Positions 7,881 to 13,789 of a stretch of DNA of 13,789 nt are shown here, piece by piece. The stretch spans positions 1-13,789 of the forward strand of contig JABFXB010000104.1 in the NCBI GenBank assembly GCA_013361975.1. Direction: 5' to 3'. This DNA is from Dermatophilaceae bacterium. Its GTDB lineage: Bacteria; Actinomycetota; Actinomycetes; Actinomycetales; Dermatophilaceae. The position numbers and the translations under genes were made by a program. The notes under the pieces were generated by a model that did not search any database, had not been told where the DNA came from, and was given only the letters and a program-made list of their open reading frames with translations. Every line of letters starts with the position of its first letter. The stretch's first letter is position 1.

Positions 7881-9830
7881 CTACCTGAGGTCGTAGGCCT
7901 TGAGGAAGCTGACGATGAACGGGGCCGACCCGGTCACGCCGTTGTCGCCGACCTCGTTGTAGGCGGCGATCGCGATGTCGCCGCGCCCCGCGACCATCCA
8001 CGTGTGCGTGTCGGGCGGGTTCTTGGTGCCGAACTCGGCCGTGCCGGTCTTGGCGTACTCGACACCGAGGGGCCTGAGCACCTTGCCCGAGCCCTCGCTG
8101 ACGACTGCGCGCATCTCCTGGCGCAGCACGTCGGCCTCGGTCGGGTCGAGCGGCGTCGCGGGTGCGGGCAGGGCCGGCGCCCCGGCGACGAGCTGCGGGC
8201 GCACCGTCTGGCCCTTCATCACCGAGGCGACGACGACCGCCATGGTGAGCGGCGACGCCTCGACGCGTCCCTGCCCGATGAACGACGCGGCGTGCTCGAC
8301 GACGTCGTCGGTCGCCGGCACCGAGCCGAGGAAGCCGGTGAACGGCAGGTCGAGCTTGTCGCCCATGCCCAGCGACTGCGCCGCCTTGGTGAGGTCGTCC
8401 TGGCTGACCTTCTGGTACTGGCTGATGAAGGCGGTGTTGCACGAGAAGGCGAGGGCGGTCTGCATCGGGATGTCGCCGAGCTTGTCCTTGGGGTAGGTCG
8501 TGTAGTTGCTGAACCGGCGACCGTTGACCGTCAGGGAGTCGGTGCAGGGCAGCTTGGTATCGGCCGTCGCGCCCTTGCGCACGTTGGCGAGCGAGCTGGC
8601 GATCTTGAACGTGGAGCCGGGGGCCACCTTGCCTGCGAGGGCGAGGGTCGAGCCGTCGGCGGCAGGGCCGACCGCTGCGGCGAGGATCTCGCCCGTCGAG
8701 ACCCGCACGGCCACGAGCGCCGTGGGGTGCGCCGTCTGCTTCGCGAGGGCCGCCTCGGCGGCCGACTGGGCCTTGGGGTCGAGCGTGATGGTGAGCGGCT
8801 GGCCCTCGGCGGACTGCTCGGCGAACAGCTCCCGCTTGTCGAGGACGCTGCCGTCGGCGCCGCGCTTGACGGCCTGCACGGCGAGCCCGGGGGTGCCCCG
8901 CAGCTGTGCGTCGTAGCGGAACTCCAGGCCGCTGGCACCTACGCTGTCGCCGGCCTCGAGCGTGCCCTTGGAGGCCTTGACCTGCTCGGCCGTGGCCTCA
9001 CCGACCGAGCCGAGGATCGGCGCGGCGAAGGTGCGGCTCGGCCCGAGCACCTTCATGGCCGGCACCGTGATGGCGCCCTTGACCTGGGCGATCGCGGCGC
9101 CGTTCTTCTCGAGCACCGGGTCGCTGGCGCGCAGTGTCAGCGCCTCGACGAACGCCTTGGCCCCGGCGGACCCGACCTTCGCGGCATACCTCGTCGAGTC
9201 GATGCCGAGCAGCGCGGCGAGGTGGCGCGCCGACGCGGCGGCCGCGGCGCCCGACACCTTCGTCTTGTCGATGCCGACGACCGACACCTCTCGCTCGGTC
9301 ATGAGCTTGCCGCCGGACGCGTCGACGATGTCGGCCCGTCGCGGCCACTTGCGCGCGATGGTGAGGGTCTCGTCGGAGGCCAGCTGGGGCGCCACGAGGG
9401 CGGGGTTCCACGAGACCTGCCAGGCGCCGTCGACGAGGGACATCGCCACCTTGGACTGGTAGGTCCAGTCGGCTCCGGTCTTCGAGACGTCCCACCGGGT
9501 GGAGAGGGTGGCGGTCGCCTTCTCGGAGCCGTCGGCGTGGCTCACGTCGGTGACCGACACCGCCGGCCGCAGGGAGTCGAGGTCCTTGTAGGCGGCCTGG
9601 ACGAACGCGCCCGCCTCGGCGGCGGTCGTGCCCTTGAGGGGGACCCTCGAGAAGTCGCCGTCGGCGAGCGCGGCGGCGAGGGCGCGCGCCGCGTCGTTCG
9701 GCTCGGGGGGCGACTGGAACATCGAGCAGCCGGCGGCCAGGGTCGCGACGAGCGCGCCCGAGAGCGCGGTCGCGACGAAGGAGCGTCGGCGTGATCCGGT
9801 GGATGAACCGGTGCGGGGTCCCGAAGGCAT
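7881..9830 (-). CDS. Class B penicillin-binding protein, predicted lipoprotein (PBP-lipo-like transpeptidase)
   Basis: A 649-residue peptidoglycan D,D-transpeptidase that would cross-link cell wall outside the membrane. It has an N-terminal signal RRRSFVATALSGALVATLAAGC with lipobox Cys35, rather than the usual transmembrane anchor. Then come an NTF2-like MecA-N-type domain (about 42-155, up to the WQVSWNPALVAP segment), a dimerisation/linker region (about 160-370), and the transpeptidase domain with all three active-site motifs: S406-T-F-K409, S463-C-N465 and K594-T-G-T. The architecture matches the mycobacterial penicillin-binding lipoprotein family (Rv2864c type). RRRSFV also fits a twin-arginine motif. 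The ATG at 9830 is chosen because TACCCT lies exactly 6 nt before it and the lipoprotein signal follows directly; the reading frame is open further upstream to 10847 but that part is antiframe to the membrane-protein gene. It lies 35 bp after the 8-TM gene, with its own apparent promoter. Confidence 0.95.
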   Translation of the reverse strand: MPSGPRTGSSTGSRRRSFVATALSGALVATLAAGCSMFQSPPEPNDAARALAAALADGDFSRVPLKGTTAAEAGAFVQAAYKDLDSLRPAVSVTDVSHADGSEKATATLSTRWDVSKTGADWTYQSKVAMSLVDGAWQVSWNPALVAPQLASDETLTIARKWPRRADIVDASGGKLMTEREVSVVGIDKTKVSGAAAAASARHLAALLGIDSTRYAAKVGSAGAKAFVEALTLRASDPVLEKNGAAIAQVKGAITVPAMKVLGPSRTFAAPILGSVGEATAEQVKASKGTLEAGDSVGASGLEFRYDAQLRGTPGLAVQAVKRGADGSVLDKRELFAEQSAEGQPLTITLDPKAQSAAEAALAKQTAHPTALVAVRVSTGEILAAAVGPAADGSTLALAGKVAPGSTFKIASSLANVRKGATADTKLPCTDSLTVNGRRFSNYTTYPKDKLGDIPMQTALAFSCNTAFISQYQKVSQDDLTKAAQSLGMGDKLDLPFTGFLGSVPATDDVVEHAASFIGQGRVEASPLTMAVVVASVMKGQTVRPQLVAGAPALPAPATPLDPTEADVLRQEMRAVVSEGSGKVLRPLGVEYAKTGTAEFGTKNPPDTHTWMVAGRGDIAIAAYNEVGDNGVTGSAPFIVSFLKAYDLR

Positions 9831-9836
9831 GCGTCG

Positions 9837-9842
9837 AGGGTA
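9837..9842 (-). promoter_or_regulatory. Leaderless -10 box of the PBP gene
   Basis: TACCCT on the minus strand, then 6 nt, then the ATG at 9830. No Shine-Dalgarno site is present. It suggests the PBP gene can be transcribed apart from the 8-TM gene upstream. Confidence 0.6.
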
Positions 9843-9865
9843 CGTGTCGCCGCCCGCAGCGCCCG

Positions 9866-10936
9866 TCACCGAGCCGTCGCGTCGACCTGCTCGTCGCCAC
9901 CGGCCGGTAGGTCCGCCGGCACGTCCGCCGGCGACACCGCAGGCGCCGCCGCGCTCGCGACGGCGGGTCGTTGAGGGTCGGCCCCGGTCCGGTTCCTGGG
10001 GTGGGAGCGGAGCCACAGCACGCCGGTGCCGACGAGCCCGACCGCGACTGTGACGGCATACGCCCCCCACGGCTGGAACTCCGGCTGGAGCGCACGGACG
10101 AACACGTCGCGGCCGGCCTCCAGGTGGTCGCGCAGGCCGTTCGGCAGGCCGGACCGCGGCCGCAGGTAGCCGGTGACGTAGGAGAGGGCGGTCTGGGCGG
10201 CCGTGCACGCCGCGACGATGGCGAGCACGGATGGCCACACGAGCACGCGCCCCAGCGAGCGCACGCCGACCGAAGCCAGGGCCAGGCCGGCGAGGACGGC
10301 GGTCAGCGTCGTGGTCCACCCGAGCACGGGCAGGGCTCGCTGGGTGCCGAACAGGGCGACCGCGAGGGCGCCCACCCACGAGCCCAGGGCGACGGCGAGG
10401 GGCGCCGCGGCCAACGCCCTGGGCACGGGGCGGCCGAGGACGACGACGAGCCCGAGCAGCAGCCCCGCCACCATGCCGACTGTGGCGACGACGAGCACGC
10501 CGACGAGGACGCGGTCGTCGCGGTCGAAGTCGCTGCCGAGCTGACGGGTCGCGCCGGCGGACTGGGCCACCGTGTAGGCCGCAGCGGCCAGCGTGCCGAG
10601 AGCCGCGACACCGGCGCGGGCGAGCGTGCGTCCCTCGCGCGGCCGCAACCACAGGGTCGCGACGGCGGCGGCGAGGCCACCCACGAGGGTCACGACGAGC
10701 AGCAGTCCCATCCGCGCCGGGGTGAACGGCAGCAGGCTGAGGTAGCCGCTGGCCACCGACCCGCTCTCGAGGTCGGAGGTCCAGTCGCGCGGCGAACGCG
10801 CTCCCAGCCCGTCGACGATCCACGGCAGCGCCCCGACGACCCACCAACCGGCCGCCGCGAGGGGCAGCACGGGCCAGAGCAGTGCGCGGGCGTGCCGTCG
10901 GTGTGCCTCACTGCCGAAGCTGACGACGTTGTCCAC
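9866..10936 (-). CDS. Integral membrane protein of unknown function (about 8 TM segments)
   Basis: About 356 residues from the GTG at 10936. I do not recognise the family. Hydrophobic segments suggest eight membrane spans: ALLWPVLPLAAAGWWVVGAL, MGLLLVVTLVGGLAAAVATL, AGVAALGTLAAAAYTVA, VLVGVLVVATVGMVAGLLLG, APLAVALGSWVGALAVALFG, VLGWTTTLTAVLAGLALA, VLVWPSVLAIVAACTAAQTA, and AYAVTVAVGLVGTGVLWL. A loop of about 30 residues (TGYLRPRSGLPNGLRDHLEAG onward) precedes the last span, and the C-terminal 40 residues are a Pro/Ala/Asp-rich tail. No transporter signature or catalytic motif is evident. The open frame reaches a TTG at 10972, but GTG 10936 is preceded at the leaderless distance by TGGGAT and gives a normal cytosolic N-terminus. 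It sits between a GNAT gene (42 bp upstream) and the PBP gene (35 bp downstream) on one strand; an envelope role would be guesswork. Confidence 0.8.
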   Translation of the reverse strand: MDNVVSFGSEAHRRHARALLWPVLPLAAAGWWVVGALPWIVDGLGARSPRDWTSDLESGSVASGYLSLLPFTPARMGLLLVVTLVGGLAAAVATLWLRPREGRTLARAGVAALGTLAAAAYTVAQSAGATRQLGSDFDRDDRVLVGVLVVATVGMVAGLLLGLVVVLGRPVPRALAAAPLAVALGSWVGALAVALFGTQRALPVLGWTTTLTAVLAGLALASVGVRSLGRVLVWPSVLAIVAACTAAQTALSYVTGYLRPRSGLPNGLRDHLEAGRDVFVRALQPEFQPWGAYAVTVAVGLVGTGVLWLRSHPRNRTGADPQRPAVASAAAPAVSPADVPADLPAGGDEQVDATAR

Positions 10937-10942
10937 CGGCAG

Positions 10943-10948
10943 ATCCCA
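10943..10948 (-). promoter_or_regulatory. Weak -10-like box before the 8-TM gene
   Basis: TGGGAT on the minus strand lies 6 nt before the GTG at 10936, matching the window's leaderless spacing but with G at the second position. It may be only a weak internal promoter or chance. Confidence 0.25.
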
Positions 10949-10978
10949 GCACGTCCGTCCGGTCTGCGCCAATCGCCC

Positions 10979-11620
10979 CTACCGCTCGGGCCTCCACAGC
11001 TGCACCGAGGCGACCGGCTCGAAACCGGCTCCGAGGAAGGCGCGCAGGGCGCGGGCGTTGCCGGGGGCGCAGGCCGCGACGACGACCGCGCCCTCGTCGA
11101 CGAGGGTCAGCGCGTCGCGGACGACGTCGGTGCCGGACCGGTCCTTCGACGGGTCGGTCTCGACGCCCACCTCGGGCATGCCGCCGAGCCCCGTCGAGAG
11201 CGTCACGAGCGTGCGGTCGTCCGGGGCGGCGTACCCGAAGGTCGTCACGTCGCTGCGCACCGACGTGGCGTGCTCCGCCCGCGGGTGGTTGCGCAGGTCG
11301 CTGCGGGGCACCAGGGCCGGCTCGCCGCCGAGGCCGCGGGCGACGAGGACGATGTCGAGCGCGTCGATCCAGCCGCTGCCGGCGAGGCGCGAGACGAGCC
11401 GCGGGTTGCTCGCGCCGCCGAAGCCGTCGGGGCCGAGCGAGCCGAGCGTGCCGTCGGAGACGTCGTCGTCGACGGCGAGGAACGCGTGCCCGGTGAACGC
11501 GACCACACCCTCCACGCCGTCACGCCACGGCGCGACCCGCTGCCACCCGCCGTCGACGGCGGGGAAGTCGCCGCCGGACGCCTTGCTGAGGACTTCCGCG
11601 ATGAGGTGCACGTCCTCCAT
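10979..11620 (-). CDS. GNAT family N-acetyltransferase
   Basis: About 213 residues from the ATG at 11620. The C-terminal half has the GNAT pattern: a VTLSTGLGGMPEVGVETDPSKDRSGTDVVRDALTLV stretch corresponding to the core strand and acetyl-CoA loop region, then VVAACAPGNARALRAFLGAGFEPVASVQLW, the classic N-x-x-S/A-x-x-x-x-x-x-x-G-F motif. The N-terminal part (MEDVHLIAEVLSKASGGDFP, then VVAFTGHAFLAVDDDV) resembles the extra half seen in many two-part actinobacterial GNAT proteins. The usual Q/R-x-x-G-x-G/A acetyl-CoA motif is degenerate (SKDRSGTDV), so activity is not certain. Substrate unknown. The frame is open up to 11794, but that extension runs through an 11-bp repeat array and is rich in R/W/T, so it is left out. 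No clear Shine-Dalgarno site or -10 box marks ATG 11620; GTG 11659 is possible. Divergent from the App1-like gene. Confidence 0.8.
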   Translation of the reverse strand: MEDVHLIAEVLSKASGGDFPAVDGGWQRVAPWRDGVEGVVAFTGHAFLAVDDDVSDGTLGSLGPDGFGGASNPRLVSRLAGSGWIDALDIVLVARGLGGEPALVPRSDLRNHPRAEHATSVRSDVTTFGYAAPDDRTLVTLSTGLGGMPEVGVETDPSKDRSGTDVVRDALTLVDEGAVVVAACAPGNARALRAFLGAGFEPVASVQLWRPER

Positions 11621-11714
11621 CAAACCCGCGACGTCCGGCCGCCGCTCGCCGGGGTCCACCTGTTGGCACCGCGCCCCCGACGCCGCCGTATGCCGTCGCG
11701 TCCCGTACGTCTCC

Positions 11715-11769
11715 GCGCCACCGTCGCGCCACCGTCGCGCTTCCGTCGCGCTGCCGTTGCGCCACGTGC
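11715..11769. repeat. 11-bp tandem direct repeats in the divergent GNAT/App1 promoter region
   Basis: Five consecutive 11-bp units: GCGCCACCGTC (11715-11725), the same again (11726-11736), GCGCTTCCGTC (11737-11747), GCGCTGCCGTT (11748-11758) and a diverged GCGCCACGTGC (11759-11769). The consensus is GCGCnnCCGTC. A further CCGTCGCG lies at 11693-11700. The array ends 6 bp before the App1 -10 box. The period is near one DNA helical turn and is not a multiple of three, arguing against a coding origin. Confidence 0.85.
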
Positions 11770-11775
11770 GCCGGG

Positions 11776-11781
11776 TAGGTT
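11776..11781 (+). promoter_or_regulatory. Leaderless -10 box of the App1-like gene
   Basis: TAGGTT, then the 6-nt spacer GTGGCC, then ATG at 11788. This selects ATG 11788 over the in-frame GTG at 11782, which lies inside the spacer. The -35 region falls within the 11-bp repeats. Confidence 0.65.
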
Positions 11782-11787
11782 GTGGCC

Positions 11788-12897
11788 ATGTCACGACCGC
11801 ACGCGGCCGCCATCATCGAGGACACCGTCCACGAGCAGGTCGAGCGCGTGCTGCGCAGCCGCGGCTGGGGCAACCGGGTCATCACCCACGTCGGCTACGG
11901 CTCGTCGTCCTTCGTCCGGGTCTTCGCGCGCGTCCTCTTGGGGCGCAAGGGCCGTGAGGGCACGGAGGGCCCAGAGAGCCGCCAGGACGCGACGGGCGCC
12001 ATCAGCCCGGCCCACTATGACCGCGGCTGGCGGGCGTTCCTCACGTCGCCTGCGACCGGCGTGCCGGTGAAGGTGACCGTCGGCGACCGGGAGGTCTTCG
12101 GCCGGTCCGACCGCGGCGGTCACGTCGACGTCGTGGCCCGTGACCACGGCCTGCCGCCGGGCTGGCAGCAGGCGGTCGTCGAGGTGCAGGGCGCCGAGCC
12201 GGTCGCCGCCGACGTCTTCATCGTCGCCGACGACGTGCGCTTCGGGCTCGTGAGCGACATCGACGACACCGTCATCACGACGATGCTGCCGCGTCCGATG
12301 ATCGCCGCCTTCAACACGTTCGTTCGGCGCGGCAAGGCCAGGCACGCGGTGTCGGGCATGGCGCCGATGTACCGCCGCATCCTCTCGGCCCACCCGGGCG
12401 CCCCGATCGTCTACGTGTCGACCGGTGCCTGGAACACGGCGGCGACGCTCAACCGCTTCCTCGTCGAGAACGGTTTCCCGCTCGGGCCGCTGCTCCTCAC
12501 CGACTGGGGGCCCACCAACACCGGCTGGTTCCGCAGCGGCCAGGACCACAAGCGCACCTGCCTGCACCGGCTCGCGCGCGACTTCCCCGACATCCAGTGG
12601 CTGCTCGTCGGCGACGACGGCCAGCACGACCCGCAGCTCTACGCCGAGTTCGCCGAGGCGCGGCCCGACCGGGTCGACGCCATCTGCATCCGGCACCTGT
12701 CGCCCGCCGAGCAGGTGCTGAGCAAGCCGATGAAGATCGATTCGCCGGTGCGCACCATGGGGCCGGTCAGCGTGTCGCACTTCTCGGCGCCCGACGGCCA
12801 CCAGCTGCTGCGGGCCCTCGAGGAGCACGGGCGGGTCGGACCCCCGGTCGCCGCCGACGAGCAGCCCTCGCGGCCCCTGCGACAGCCGACCCGCTGA
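11788..12897 (+). CDS. App1-type (DUF2183) phosphatidate phosphatase domain protein
   Basis: A 369-residue cytosolic protein. The catalytic region (about 150-310) has the four HAD-like phosphatase motifs: motif I SDIDDTVI with D157, D159 and T161; motif II in VYVSTGAWN; motif III Lys in GQDHKR; motif IV GDDGQHDPQLY. This set matches the catalytic domain of yeast App1, a magnesium-dependent phosphatidate phosphatase; bacterial homologues are widespread but little studied. Residues about 70-140 (HYDRGWRAFLTSP, then PVKVTVGDREVFGRSDRGGHVDV) form the beta-rich N-terminal part normally found in front of this domain. There is no signal peptide or TM segment, and the last 25 residues are a Pro/Arg-rich tail. 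Substrate in bacteria is unproven; phosphatidate is inferred from the family. The start is set by the leaderless -10 box. The glycosylase gene follows 25 bp downstream. Confidence 0.9.
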   Translation: MSRPHAAAIIEDTVHEQVERVLRSRGWGNRVITHVGYGSSSFVRVFARVLLGRKGREGTEGPESRQDATGAISPAHYDRGWRAFLTSPATGVPVKVTVGDREVFGRSDRGGHVDVVARDHGLPPGWQQAVVEVQGAEPVAADVFIVADDVRFGLVSDIDDTVITTMLPRPMIAAFNTFVRRGKARHAVSGMAPMYRRILSAHPGAPIVYVSTGAWNTAATLNRFLVENGFPLGPLLLTDWGPTNTGWFRSGQDHKRTCLHRLARDFPDIQWLLVGDDGQHDPQLYAEFAEARPDRVDAICIRHLSPAEQVLSKPMKIDSPVRTMGPVSVSHFSAPDGHQLLRALEEHGRVGPPVAADEQPSRPLRQPTR

Positions 12898-12910
12898 CGC
12901 GTCCGGATGG

Positions 12911-12916
12911 CAGACT
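12911..12916 (+). promoter_or_regulatory. Candidate leaderless -10 box of the glycosylase gene
   Basis: CAGACT, then 6 nt, then ATG at 12923. It departs from TANNNT only at the first base. The 25-bp gap to the App1-like gene leaves co-transcription equally possible. Confidence 0.4.
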
Positions 12917-12922
12917 GACGCC

Positions 12923-13783
12923 ATGCCTGAGCTGCCCGAGGTGCAGGCGCTCGTCGACTTCCTCGCCGAGCGCACCGCCGGTCTCGCCGTCACGAAGGTC
13001 GAGCTCGCGTCGTTCAGCGTCCTGAAGACGTTCAACCCGCCACCGCAGGCGCTCGAGGGCGTGCCCGTCGACGGCGTGCACCGGCACGGCAAGTTCCTCG
13101 ACATCGACGCCGACGGCACCCATCTCGTCTTCCACCTCGCCCGGGCCGGCTGGCTGCGCTGGTCCGACCAGCTGCCGACGACCGTGCTGCGGCCCGGCAA
13201 GTCGCCGATAGCCTTGCGCGTCAGGCTCTCCGACGGGTCGGGCTTCGACCTCACCGAGGCCGGCACGAAGAAGTCGCTGGCGGCCTACATCGTCAAGGAC
13301 CCGGCCGAGGTGCCGGGCATCGCGCGCCTCGGCCCCGACCCGTTGCGCGACGACTTCACGCTCGACCTCTTCCGGTCGATGCTCGAGGGGCGGCGCACCC
13401 AGATCAAGGGGCTGCTGCGAGACCAGGAGTTCATCGCCGGGGTCGGCAACGCCTACTCGGACGAGATCCTCCACGTCGCGAAGATCAGCCCGTTCGCCAT
13501 CGCCGCCACCCTCGCCCCCGAGGTCGTCGACCGGCTGTATGCCGCGCTGCGCGACACGCTCGCCCACGCGGTCGCGACGGCGTCGGGCAAGCCGGCCAAG
13601 GAGCTCAAGGACGCCAAGCGCGCCGGCATGCGGGTGCACGCCCGCACCGGTGAGAAGTGCCCCGAGTGCGGCGACGTCGTGCGCGAGGTGTCGTTCGCCG
13701 ACACCTCGCTGCAGTACTGCGCCACCTGCCAGACCGGCGGCAAGCCGCTCGCCGACCGGCGGATGTCCAAGCTGCTCAAGTAG
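12923..13783 (+). CDS. Fpg/Nei family DNA glycosylase (AP lyase)
   Basis: A 286-residue base-excision-repair enzyme that would remove oxidised bases and nick the abasic site. The N-terminus MPELPEVQ carries the catalytic Pro2 (after Met removal) and Glu3. K57 in RHGKFLDI matches the conserved lysine. GLLRDQEFIAGVGNAYSDEIL is the helix-two-turn-helix signature. A C-terminal zinc finger has cysteines C246, C249, C266 and C269 at exactly the E. coli Fpg spacing. The finger's conserved DNA-contacting Arg (R258 of E. coli Fpg) is Thr261 here, and the finger is followed by a 16-residue basic tail (TGGKPLADRRMSKLLK). These traits suggest an actinobacterial Fpg/Nei subgroup and not the canonical MutM, so no symbol is given; base preference is unknown. 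The ATG is clear from MPELPEV. The gene ends 6 bp before the window edge. Confidence 0.93.
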   Translation: MPELPEVQALVDFLAERTAGLAVTKVELASFSVLKTFNPPPQALEGVPVDGVHRHGKFLDIDADGTHLVFHLARAGWLRWSDQLPTTVLRPGKSPIALRVRLSDGSGFDLTEAGTKKSLAAYIVKDPAEVPGIARLGPDPLRDDFTLDLFRSMLEGRRTQIKGLLRDQEFIAGVGNAYSDEILHVAKISPFAIAATLAPEVVDRLYAALRDTLAHAVATASGKPAKELKDAKRAGMRVHARTGEKCPECGDVVREVSFADTSLQYCATCQTGGKPLADRRMSKLLK

Positions 13784-13789
13784 CCGGGG

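Noticed and set aside
9831..10847. Upstream extension of the PBP reading frame by 339 codons
   Set aside because: The extension is Arg/Pro-rich shadow sequence overlapping the 8-TM gene. The real protein begins at ATG 9830 with a lipoprotein signal and a leaderless -10 box.
11621..11794. N-terminal extension of the GNAT protein to 11794
   Set aside because: It crosses the 11-bp repeat array and the App1 promoter, and its residues do not resemble a GNAT N-terminus, which starts naturally at MEDVHLIAEVL.

Overview
The window is very GC-rich, with strong G/C bias at codon third positions, GTG starts, and promoters built around TANNNT. Together with the gene content (PBP-lipo-like transpeptidase, App1-type phosphatase, secreted M4 protease with a C-terminal beta domain) this points to a high-GC actinobacterium, perhaps Intrasporangiaceae-like. 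The family-level guess is inference only. I see no rRNA, tRNA, CRISPR array, insertion sequence, integrase or phage gene, and most of the window looks like ordinary chromosome.

Layout. 1-1638 (+): a duplicated-ATPase ABC-F protein, convergent with a minus-strand pterin-dehydratase-like/VOC fusion (1689-2330). Behind a large imperfect inverted repeat (2463-2535) lies a YciI-like gene (2579-2917, -), then fdhD (2975-3823, -), divergent across 34 bp from mobA (3858-4475, +). FdhD and MobA both serve molybdenum-cofactor enzymes, but no formate dehydrogenase is in view. 4756-6816 (+) encodes a secreted thermolysin-family metalloprotease. It ends at a strong hairpin and faces a convergent lipoprotein gene (6920-7540, -) with a GGIAGF segment reminiscent of the emfourin family of M4-protease inhibitors. 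7881-9830 (-) encodes a class B penicillin-binding protein predicted to be a lipoprotein. Upstream of it on the same strand are an 8-TM protein (9866-10936) and a GNAT acetyltransferase (10979-11620). Divergent from these are an App1-type phosphatase (11788-12897, +) and an Fpg/Nei-family glycosylase (12923-13783, +).

How the genes work together. The most plausible functional pairs are fdhD/mobA (molybdoenzyme maturation) and M4 protease/emfourin-like lipoprotein (protease and possible surface-bound inhibitor). PBP, 8-TM protein and GNAT are co-oriented, with 35 and 42 bp between genes, but the PBP gene has its own apparent promoter. Several genes show a -10-like hexamer exactly 6 nt before the start codon, the geometry of leaderless transcription; others have clear Shine-Dalgarno sequences.

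Non-coding signals worth a look are an array of 11-bp direct repeats immediately upstream of the App1 promoter, a 7-mer GTATGCC/GGCATAC that accounts for most TAT/ATA trinucleotides in the window, and the 24-bp-arm inverted repeat at 2463-2535. I found no convincing wholly new multi-gene system.
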